NCBI GenBank assembly: GCA_037443425.1
Contig: JBBIOI010000145.1
Coordinates: forward strand, 1 to 7,655
Source: JBBIOI01 sp037443425
GTDB lineage: Bacteria > Desulfobacterota > BSN033 > UBA1163
Direction of reading: 5' to 3'
Length of the DNA: 7,655 nucleotides
The position numbers and the translations under genes were made by a program. The notes beneath the pieces are model-generated. The model was not told the origin of the DNA and made no database searches. It was given only the letters and a program-made list of their open reading frames with translations. Of the stretch, positions 1 to 5,130 are shown piece by piece (the stretch's first letter is position 1; every line of letters begins with the position of its first letter).

Positions 1-435
1 TTGATTTATCATGATCCGAAAGCTGCAAGGCCTCGAAAAGGGATAGAGCATTTCTCACTTGGAAAGCTTTTTTGGGACCATGGTGATAGAGAAAAGGCTA
101 TTCCATGTTTTGAAGAAGCGCTTAATAGATGTGATGATGAGCTCGCCTGGGAAGTGATGAAATGGCTTTCCTTGGCTTTTAAAAAGACAGGTAAGACTGA
201 AAAGGCAAAATTTTTATGGGAAGAGATGATTAGCTGGCCTAATCTAAAGGATACATACCCTTATGTTGAACTTGCAAAGTATTATGAACATCGTGTTAAG
301 GATTTTGAAAAGGCCCTTGAATATGTGGATCAAGCATTAAGAATGATTAATCCACACCAAGAAAGAGAGATTCAACTCCTTCTTCAGAGAAGAGAAAGAT
401 TGGAGCATAAATTGAGAATAGAGAGATTCTATTGA
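1..435 (+). CDS. C-terminal part of a TPR-containing protein, probably a YprB-like RNase H-fold protein (5' end outside window)
   Basis: The frame is open from the first base to a TGA at 433-435, so only the last 144 codons are seen and the TTG at position 1 need not be a start. The fragment is built of helical TPR-type repeats at about residues 17-45 (SLGKLFWDHGDREKAIPCFE), 46-78 (LAFKKTGKTEKAKFLWEEMI) and 86-116 (YPYVELAKYYEHRVKDFEKA), followed by a charged Arg/Glu-rich tail. This arrangement, with the YVELAKYYEHR-type stretch, resembles the C-terminus of YprB-like proteins, which carry an RNase H-like exonuclease domain upstream. That domain is not in the window, so the full identity is inference; the TPR call is direct. 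TPRs usually mediate protein contacts. No terminator follows; the promoter of the next gene overlaps the stop codon. Confidence 0.7.
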   Translation: MIYHDPKAARPRKGIEHFSLGKLFWDHGDREKAIPCFEEALNRCDDELAWEVMKWLSLAFKKTGKTEKAKFLWEEMISWPNLKDTYPYVELAKYYEHRVKDFEKALEYVDQALRMINPHQEREIQLLLQRRERLEHKLRIERFY

Positions 436-465
436 CAGAAAACCTGTTGATTTTTATACTATAAT
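432..465 (+). promoter_or_regulatory. Sigma70-type promoter for the FmdB-like gene, overlapping the upstream stop codon
   Basis: A perfect -35 box TTGACA lies at 432-437 and includes the TGA stop of the TPR gene. After 17 bp comes TATACT (455-460), a good -10 box; an overlapping perfect TATAAT (460-465) sits at 22 bp, too far to be the primary choice. Transcription would start near 467-470 and give a leader of about 75 nt. Confidence 0.7.
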
Positions 466-544
466 TGGACTTACAAAAAGTTTAGGCGAGGGTTTAATGG
501 TTATTATAAAGGATTAAACTTTAGCTTGAAAGGAGGGAGATGGG

Positions 545-709
545 ATGCCTACCTATGAATATCGTTGTCAAGATTGTAATAAGGAATTTTCTCTCATTTT
601 AAGTATGAAAGAACATGATGAGGGAAAAGCCAAGTGTCCCAATTGTGGGAGTCAAAAGGTTGAACAGCTCATTTCCACCTTCCTCACAAAGACTTCAAGA
701 AAGAGTTAA
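545..709 (+). CDS. FmdB-family small zinc-ribbon protein (54 aa)
   Basis: This short gene begins ATG-CCT and starts MPTYEYRCQDC, the typical N-terminus of FmdB-family putative regulatory proteins. Two CXXC knuckles are visible: C8/C11 and C31/C34 (CPNC). They should bind one zinc ion in a ribbon. The C-terminus (LISTFLTKTSRKS) is short, making the protein somewhat smaller than many members, which often carry a low-complexity tail. An ideal Shine-Dalgarno AGGAGG at 531-536 lies 8 nt before the ATG and fixes the start. The gene has its own promoter (432-465) and its own terminator (734-770), so it is probably a monocistronic unit. FmdB was named from proposed regulation of formamidase/amide metabolism; the molecular role of most homologues is unknown, and nothing here identifies a target. 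Confidence 0.88.
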   Translation: MPTYEYRCQDCNKEFSLILSMKEHDEGKAKCPNCGSQKVEQLISTFLTKTSRKS

Positions 710-733
710 TCAAATTGATTATCAGAAAGGTCT

Positions 734-776
734 AAAGCCAAATGTCGATCCAATTAAGACATTTGGCTTTATTTTC
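734..776 (+). terminator. Rho-independent terminator after the FmdB-like gene
   Basis: A perfect 13-bp inverted repeat, AAAGCCAAATGTC (734-746) and GACATTTGGCTTT (758-770), encloses an 11-nt loop. The stem ends in TTT and continues into ATTTTCTT. It lies 24 bp after the stop codon at 707-709. The U-tract is interrupted by one A, but stem length and placement make the call strong. Confidence 0.85.
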
Positions 777-835
777 TTCCATATAAGTGATATTGAGAAA
801 CCTATGAAAGTCCATAAATAATTAACCCTTCAATT

Positions 836-898
836 GTCATTCCGAGCGAAGCGAAGAATCTATGAGATTCTACGTACCCACTTGGCACTCGCAATGAC
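836..898. repeat. Palindromic intergenic repeat, GTCATTCCGAGCGAAGCGAA type
   Basis: The element starts GTCATTCCGAG (836-846) and ends CTCGCAATGAC (888-898); these ends are inverted repeats of 11 bp with one mismatch. Inside is a 7-bp perfect stem, AGAATCT (855-861) and AGATTCT (865-871), with a 3-nt loop. The left half, reading GAGCGAAGCGAAGAATCT, resembles a class of short dispersed palindromes known from many bacterial genomes. Only one copy is in the window, so its dispersed nature is inferred from recognition. It encodes nothing and could be a non-autonomous mobile repeat or REP-like element. Confidence 0.65.
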
Positions 899-1059
899 TG
901 ATAAAAATAAAGAGAGGTTTGAGCCTCTTAGTCTTTCAAAGGATTTTTTCAGAACTTTCCTTTGGAAGCATCTCTTTTCCCGTGACAAGTTATGTAACAT
1001 TGGCTTATCTCAATTCTATACTTATTCCGAAGCATAATTTAATCTCTGTACTCACCTGC

Positions 1060-1138
1060 GTCATTCCCGTGAAAACGGGAATCCAGCTGTTTTTTAATGT
1101 TTTTCTTTTCCCTGGATTCCTGCCTTCGCAGGAATGAC
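1060..1138. repeat. Nested palindromic repeat with dRS3/REP-like ends (about 79 bp)
   Basis: Two 27-bp arms in inverted orientation (1060-1086 and 1112-1138) flank a T-rich 25-bp centre. Each arm is itself a hairpin: ATTCCCGT (1063-1070) with ACGGGAAT (1075-1082), and ATTCCTGC (1116-1123) with GCAGGAAT (1128-1135), both with 4-nt loops. Both arms share GTCATTCC at the outer end and GGAATCCAG at the inner end, while the hairpin tips differ in a compensating way, keeping each hairpin paired. The ATTCCC...GGGAAT core resembles Neisseria dRS3 and similar repeats common in proteobacteria. It may be a MITE-like element; no coding capacity. Confidence 0.75.
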
Positions 1139-1283
1139 AGCTTTATTTCCAATATTGAAATTAAGGCTTTTAAGCTAAATGGAAAACGGGGTGCTTATTG
1201 GCAAGGTCGCCGTAAAGAATTTGCCAGATACGCAATATAACCTCATCACGGGAAAAAAGATGCTTACTTCTTTTAAAAAAAAG

Positions 1284-1315
1284 TTGACATCTATTTTGAA
1301 TTTTTCTAATATAAT
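1284..1315 (+). promoter_or_regulatory. Sigma70-type promoter of the dctPQM operon
   Basis: A perfect -35 box TTGACA (1284-1289) is followed after 17 bp by TAATAT (1307-1312), with an overlapping perfect TATAAT (1310-1315) at 20 bp. Start of transcription is expected near 1318-1322, giving a leader of about 85 nt. A small palindrome TCTAA-TTTT-TTAGA (1320-1333) sits right at the expected start and could be an operator half-site pair or chance in AT-rich DNA. Confidence 0.72.
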
Positions 1316-1370
1316 TACGTCTAATTTTTTAGAGAAGAAACACTTAGAAAACGAACAAAATAAAAAAATT

Positions 1371-1388
1371 GATCCCGCTTCAGGGGTC
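1371..1388 (+). promoter_or_regulatory. Small leader hairpin just upstream of the dctP ribosome binding site
   Basis: GATCCC (1371-1376) and GGGGTC (1383-1388) can form a 6-bp stem with one G-U pair and a 6-nt loop. It ends 4 nt before the Shine-Dalgarno AGGAGG. It is the most GC-rich part of an otherwise A-rich leader. It could insulate or tune translation initiation; it is too small to be a recognised riboswitch. Confidence 0.35.
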
Positions 1389-1392
1389 GGAA

Positions 1393-1398
1393 AGGAGG
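1393..1398 (+). promoter_or_regulatory. Ribosome binding site that fixes the dctP start at 1405
   Basis: AGGAGG lies 6 nt before the ATG at 1405-1407. It favours that start over an in-frame TTG at 1369, which has no Shine-Dalgarno and would put charged residues in front of a clean signal peptide. Confidence 0.85.
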
Positions 1399-1404
1399 AG
1401 AATT

Positions 1405-2421
1405 ATGGGATTTAAAAAATTCTTATTATTATTTTTAGGTTTAGGTATTATGTTTTTTATGTTTTCCTCAGCATTCGGTCAGATTAAGCCTATAGAGCTC
1501 TCGTATAGTAATTTTTTCCCACCAACGCATAGGCATGCAATTGATTCTGTGCAATGGGCAAAGGAAATAGAGAAAAGGACTAATGGAAGAGTTAAGATTA
1601 CTGTGCATTTAGGAGGTACACTAACACCTGCAGATAAGTGTTACGATGGGGTTGTGAGAGGAATTTCAGATATTGGATTTTCAGTTTTTGCTTATACAAG
1701 AGGGAGATTTCCATTACTTGAAGTGGTTGACCTTCCTCTTGGAAGTCGAAGCGGGTATGTCTCAACTAAATTAATCAATGAGTTTTATAAAAAGTTTAAG
1801 CCTAAAGAGCTTGATGATGTAAAGGTTATGTACCTTCATGGTCACGGCCCAGCTATTTTCCATACAAAAAAACCTGTATATAAACTCGAGGATCTAAAAG
1901 GAATGAAAATACGCTGTACTGGTCTTGCAACCAAAATTGTTAAAGCCCTTGGCGGAACTCCTGTGGCAGTCCCAATGCCAGAGACCTATGATTCGTTAAG
2001 TCGTGGAATAGTTGATGGAACATTAAATCCCCAGGAAGCGCTTCAGGGTTTTAAATTTGGTGAAGTTGTAAAATATACAACAGAGAGTTATGGGTCATCT
2101 AATAGCTCAGGTTTCTTTATTGTGATGAATAAGGAAAAGTGGAATAGTTTACCCTCTGATATACAAGGGATCATTGAGAAAATAAATGAAGAATGGATAG
2201 AGAAAACAGGTAAGGCATGGGACGAGCTTGATAAGGCAGGGAGAGAGTTTACTTTGAAGTTAGGCAATAAGATAATCTCACTTTCAAAAGAAGAGAATGA
2301 AAGATGGGCCAAAGCAGTAAAACCTCTTCTTGATGATTATGTAAAGAGTATGAAAGAGAAAGGACTCCCTGGCGAGGAGGCATTAAAATTCTGTTTGGAA
2401 TGGTTAGCTAAAAATCAATAA
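1405..2421 (+). CDS. dctP: TRAP transporter periplasmic substrate-binding protein, DctP family
   Basis: The 338-residue protein has normal length for DctP-type binding proteins. It starts with a Sec signal peptide: basic MGFKK, a hydrophobic core at about residues 6-20, and a likely cleavage after SSAFG (residue 25). The mature protein shows the family landmarks in order: an opening beta strand (IELSYSNFFPP, 30-40), the LKGMKIR stretch with Arg170 at the position of the conserved arginine that forms a salt bridge with the ligand carboxylate, then GGTPVAVPMPETYDSLSRGIVDG-type sequence around 183-205 (first residues GGTPVAVP, last GIVDG), and a helical C-terminus. It should deliver an organic acid to the DctQM membrane complex using a sodium-coupled mechanism, as is known for the family. 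The ligand cannot be read from the sequence. It is first in its operon, with a strong promoter, and is followed by a hairpin with a T-run. Confidence 0.93.
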   Translation: MGFKKFLLLFLGLGIMFFMFSSAFGQIKPIELSYSNFFPPTHRHAIDSVQWAKEIEKRTNGRVKITVHLGGTLTPADKCYDGVVRGISDIGFSVFAYTRGRFPLLEVVDLPLGSRSGYVSTKLINEFYKKFKPKELDDVKVMYLHGHGPAIFHTKKPVYKLEDLKGMKIRCTGLATKIVKALGGTPVAVPMPETYDSLSRGIVDGTLNPQEALQGFKFGEVVKYTTESYGSSNSSGFFIVMNKEKWNSLPSDIQGIIEKINEEWIEKTGKAWDELDKAGREFTLKLGNKIISLSKEENERWAKAVKPLLDDYVKSMKEKGLPGEEALKFCLEWLAKNQ

Positions 2422-2431
2422 AAAATCTACG

Positions 2432-2469
2432 AAAGGAGGAGAAGTTTTAAAAACTTCTCCTCCTTTTTT
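2432..2469 (+). terminator. Intrinsic terminator or attenuator between dctP and dctQ
   Basis: AAAGGAGGAGAAGT (2432-2445) pairs perfectly with ACTTCTCCTCCTTT (2453-2466), and the pairing can extend through TTT/AAA into the 7-nt loop. A run of six T follows (2464-2469). It lies 10 bp after the dctP stop. Its position suggests partial termination, giving more binding protein than membrane subunits, a common need in TRAP and ABC operons. No separate promoter is evident before dctQ, so read-through is needed. Confidence 0.85.
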
Positions 2470-2501
2470 AAAATTCTTAATATTCATCCAAAAGGTAAGT
2501 T

Positions 2502-2987
2502 ATGAAATTGTTTTTAAATAAAATAAGGGGAATAGCTAAGTTATTTAATATTATTGCTGGGATTACTCTTGTGTTTATTATGTGTCTAACGGTTTCAGAT
2601 ATAATACTAAGATTCTTTAAAAGACCAATCGTAGGGACTTTTGAGCTGGTTGCCTTTTCGGGTGCAGTAGTGATTGGATTTTCTCTTCCATTTACATCCT
2701 GGATAAAAGGTCATGTAAATACAGATTTTTTTATCCTATGGGTATCTAAAAAAACGAGGGATATTTTCTATGTTGGAACGAGGTGCCTTGGAATCATTCT
2801 TTTCTTATTGGCAGGATGGAATCTTATATTATTTGGAAGAGATCTCTATAGATCTGGAGAGGTTTCACCTACACTTCAAATGCCATTTTATCCAGTAGCC
2901 TATGGTATAGGGATATGTTGTTTTATTGAATGTTTAGTACTCTTCTGTGACATATTGAAGACCCTTGGAGGAAAAAGAGATGAGTGA
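2502..2987 (+). CDS. dctQ: TRAP transporter small membrane subunit, DctQ family
   Basis: The 161-residue protein has four predicted membrane helices at about residues 14-37, 47-67, 88-110 and 127-151, the normal DctQ topology. Family features are the basic stretch after helix 1 (LRFFKRPI), the GHVNTDFF segment at 70-77 (the H-x-x-x-D pattern of the small subunit), and TLQMPFYP at 124-131 before helix 4. With DctM it forms the sodium-driven permease that accepts substrate from DctP. The ribosome binding site is weak (AAAGG at 2491-2495, 6 nt before the ATG), which together with the upstream hairpin suggests lower expression than dctP. The last 8 bp overlap dctM, consistent with translational coupling. 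Confidence 0.92.
   Translation: MKLFLNKIRGIAKLFNIIAGITLVFIMCLTVSDIILRFFKRPIVGTFELVAFSGAVVIGFSLPFTSWIKGHVNTDFFILWVSKKTRDIFYVGTRCLGIILFLLAGWNLILFGRDLYRSGEVSPTLQMPFYPVAYGIGICCFIECLVLFCDILKTLGGKRDE
2967..2971 (+). promoter_or_regulatory. Ribosome binding site that fixes the dctM start at 2980
   Basis: GGAGG within the end of dctQ lies 8 nt before ATG 2980-2982. An in-frame TTG at 2965 would place the start ahead of this site with no Shine-Dalgarno of its own, and is rejected. Confidence 0.8.
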
Positions 2988-4284
2988 GGTTACTGTTGGT
3001 ATTATTGGTTTAGCAGTTGTATTAGCTCTATTTCTCACAGGGATAGAACTTGGTTTTGGAATGGCAATAGTAGGTTTTGTTGGTTTCAGTTATCTTGTTT
3101 CTACAAAGGCTGCTCTAAATCTATTAGCCAAAGATATATTTGATGTATTTGCAAACTATGGATTTACTGTTGTCCCCCTTTTTGTCCTTATGGGACAGAT
3201 TGCCTTCAATGCAGGTATAGCAAGAAGACTTTATGATACAGGCTATAAACTGATAGGACATATTCCAGGTGGATTGGCTATGGCCACTGTTGCCGGCGCA
3301 ACAGCCTTTGGTACAGTTAGTGGCTCTGCAATAGCCACAGCAGCGACATTTGGCAGTGTAGCCTATCCTGAGATGGAAAGGTATAATTACCATAAGAGTC
3401 TTTCTACAGGAATTATTGCTGTAGGAGGTACGCTTGGAAGTCTTATTCCTCCAAGCGTAACACTCATTGTTTACGGGGTTATCACCGAGACATCCATTGG
3501 AAAACTTTTCCTTGCCGCTACCATTCCAGGTTTAATCATATCAGGTTTTTTTATTGCTATTATCTACTGGATGTGCAGGATAAATCCCTCCTATGGTCCT
3601 CAAGGTGAAAGGTTTTCTTGGAAGGAAAGGGGAAAGTCACTTAAAGAGGTAATATGGGTCATTTTAATATTCTTAATTGTGACAGGAGGTATGTCAAAAG
3701 GATTTTTTACACCAACAGAGGCAGGAAGTGCAGGGACATTTGCAGTACTTTTACTTTCTATTCTTAAAAGGGATATAGGGTTTCGAGGGATTGTTAGATC
3801 TGTTGCAGAATCGATGCGGACCGCATGCATGACACTTATGCTCATTGCAGGTTCAACTATCCTTGGACATTTTATTATTGTTTCAAAAATTCCCATGCAT
3901 GCTGCTGATTGGGTAATGACTCTCCCTTTACCTCCAGCAGTAATTATGCTTCTAATCCTTATTATCTATGAGGTAGGAGGGTCCTTTATAGATGATTTGG
4001 CATTCATGGTCCTTGCAACTCCAATCTTTTTCCCAATAGTTGTAAAACTCGGTTATGACCCGATATGGTTCGGTGTTGTCCTTCATATATTTGTTATGAT
4101 AGGAATCGTAATTCCACCTGTTGCTATGAATGTTTTTGTGGTAAGAAATATTACAAATGTTCCTTTTACCACTATTTATAAGGGGGTTTATCCATTCTTA
4201 ATAAGTATGATTATATGTGCAGCACTCCTTTTTCTTTTTCCAGAAATTTGCCTATACCTTCCAAATAAGTTGATGTTAAGGTAG
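2980..4284 (+). CDS. dctM: TRAP transporter large membrane subunit, DctM family
   Basis: The 434-residue, strongly hydrophobic protein has the usual length and about a dozen membrane segments. Recognisable DctM signatures run through it: VPLFVLMGQIAFNAG (65-79), the glycine/serine-rich FGTVSGSAIATAA (110-122), GTLGSLIPPSVTLIVYG (150-166), FTPTEAGSAGTFA (243-255), GSFIDDLAFMVLATPIFFPI (334-353), and IGIVIPPVAMNVFVV (374-388). The family usually has TPP where this protein has IPP at 378-380, a small change in a re-entrant loop region near the sodium sites. It forms the translocation channel together with DctQ. Translation is probably coupled to dctQ through the 8-bp overlap. It is the last plus-strand gene and ends 5 bp from the stop codon of a convergent gene. 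Confidence 0.95.
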   Translation: MSEVTVGIIGLAVVLALFLTGIELGFGMAIVGFVGFSYLVSTKAALNLLAKDIFDVFANYGFTVVPLFVLMGQIAFNAGIARRLYDTGYKLIGHIPGGLAMATVAGATAFGTVSGSAIATAATFGSVAYPEMERYNYHKSLSTGIIAVGGTLGSLIPPSVTLIVYGVITETSIGKLFLAATIPGLIISGFFIAIIYWMCRINPSYGPQGERFSWKERGKSLKEVIWVILIFLIVTGGMSKGFFTPTEAGSAGTFAVLLLSILKRDIGFRGIVRSVAESMRTACMTLMLIAGSTILGHFIIVSKIPMHAADWVMTLPLPPAVIMLLILIIYEVGGSFIDDLAFMVLATPIFFPIVVKLGYDPIWFGVVLHIFVMIGIVIPPVAMNVFVVRNITNVPFTTIYKGVYPFLISMIICAALLFLFPEICLYLPNKLMLR

Positions 4285-4291
4285 ACTTTTT
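4255..4291 (+). terminator. Possible weak terminator inside the last codons of dctM
   Basis: TACCTT (4255-4260) and AAGGTA (4278-4283) form a 6-bp perfect stem with a 17-nt loop, followed by GAC and five T (4287-4291). The stem contains the dctM stop region. The large loop and AT content make it weak, but it is the only hairpin with a T-run near this end of the operon. Confidence 0.3.
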
Positions 4292-5093
4292 AAGAATCTT
4301 CAAATGGATAATCAGGTTCCTTATCCAATGGTATCCTGGGTTGAGGGGTCATATATTTTACCTCACGATTTACAGGTATATTTTTATTAGGCATAATAAT
4401 GGAATTTTTAGTAAATTCATCAATAGATTTCCAGTTGATTCTCATTGTGTTAAGGAATTCTTGATAAACATTCCACCAGTGTAATTTTAATCCACTTAAA
4501 TGTGTTTGCGCGACAAGTATAATCTTACTCTCTTTTAAATTTAAGAGGATATCTTTAAAGCCTTCAGGTGTTACACCTCTGCACCATAAAGATTCATCAC
4601 AGAGTGAGCCTGTGCCCATCTCTTCTGAAGGTACATTACTTACGGATAGTATCTTTACATTAAATTCTTCTGGTTTATAGACAACTGCCTTCGGACCATA
4701 AGTTCCTCTGGCAAGGATGTATTCTATTCCAAGTTTCTCTGAAGCCCTTAATGTATTTTCATCATATGCAAAATATTTCGAATGAAATACCCTCATAGGT
4801 TTTCCTGTAATCGATTCAAATCTCTCTTTTAATTTCCTTATTTGTTCAAATTGAAATATGTAAGATTCTTCCCAGAGAGGCTTTTCATTATAACCCCCTC
4901 CAATTTCAAACCCTTTAGTAGAAAGGCTCTTAATTATCTCACTCTCTTTTTCAATGGCCTCGCCATCAATTTGAATTACTGCAGGTATTGATCTCCGATA
5001 AAGTTCCTCTGCCCAATGTCTCAACCCTTTCTCACTACTCCTTTCAATAATGAGAAATAAACCTTCTATTAAAGAAGAATTATTTACATTCAT
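4290..5093 (-). CDS. Polysaccharide-deacetylase-fold (NodB-like) protein without the usual metal ligands
   Basis: The 267-residue protein has no signal peptide or membrane segment and is probably cytoplasmic. The order of elements matches a NodB domain: an N-terminal strand (GLFLIIE, 11-17), a helix and strand (IPAVIQIDGEAIE, 36-48), GFEIGGGY at 61-68 where the family has GHEIGNH, a helix ending in TGKPMRVFHSKYFAYDENTLRA-like sequence (96-117) matching motif 3, and IILVAQTHL (191-199) near the last motif. The TFDDG motif and the His-x3-His pair that bind the metal in active deacetylases are not seen. It may be an altered enzyme or a pseudoenzyme. A GGGAGG site (5105-5100) lies 6 nt before the ATG. 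It follows the MmgE/PrpD gene by 37 bp with no terminator between, so the two are probably cotranscribed. Substrate unknown. Confidence 0.65.
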   Translation of the reverse strand: MNVNNSSLIEGLFLIIERSSEKGLRHWAEELYRRSIPAVIQIDGEAIEKESEIIKSLSTKGFEIGGGYNEKPLWEESYIFQFEQIRKLKERFESITGKPMRVFHSKYFAYDENTLRASEKLGIEYILARGTYGPKAVVYKPEEFNVKILSVSNVPSEEMGTGSLCDESLWCRGVTPEGFKDILLNLKESKIILVAQTHLSGLKLHWWNVYQEFLNTMRINWKSIDEFTKNSIIMPNKNIPVNREVKYMTPQPRIPLDKEPDYPFEDS

Positions 5094-5130
5094 TTAAATC
5101 CTCCCATGTACTTTCAAATATGATTTATGG

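Larger units (their letters stand above)
710..1404. other. Gene-free intergenic region of about 700 bp
   Basis: No credible coding sequence lies here; the open frames cross repeats, a terminator and a promoter, and lack family features or good ribosome binding sites. The region contains the FmdB terminator (734-776), a palindromic repeat (836-898), a second nested palindromic repeat (1060-1138) and the dctPQM promoter and leader (1284-1404). In 899-1059 I see only a weak hairpin (AGAGG 913-917 with CCTCT 924-928). In 1139-1283 I see a small inverted pair (GGCAA 1200-1204 with TTGCC 1221-1225) and nothing else. Confidence 0.75.

Noticed and set aside
615..821. Open frame of 68 codons on the plus strand
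   Set aside because: It overlaps the well-supported FmdB-like gene in another frame and runs through its terminator; no family features.
834..1137. Two overlapping open frames of about 70 codons
   Set aside because: They consist largely of the two palindromic repeats, have no convincing ribosome binding site, and encode no recognisable domain.
1060..1138. CRISPR array
   Set aside because: The two similar units are inverted, not direct, repeats, with no regular spacer series.
1200..1225. Riboswitch-like hairpin (GGCAA with TTGCC)
   Set aside because: It lies upstream of the dctP promoter, so it would not be in that leader, and it matches no riboswitch core I recognise.
1369..1404. Upstream TTG start for dctP
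   Set aside because: No Shine-Dalgarno precedes it, and the extra residues would spoil the signal peptide; ATG 1405 has an ideal site.
1179..1415. Open frame of 78 codons
   Set aside because: It crosses the dctP promoter, leader and Shine-Dalgarno and overlaps the dctP start; composition looks non-coding.
2088..2312. Minus-strand open frame within dctP
   Set aside because: It is fully antisense to dctP with no independent support; the same holds for the minus-strand frames at 3124-3393 and 3600-3896 inside dctM.
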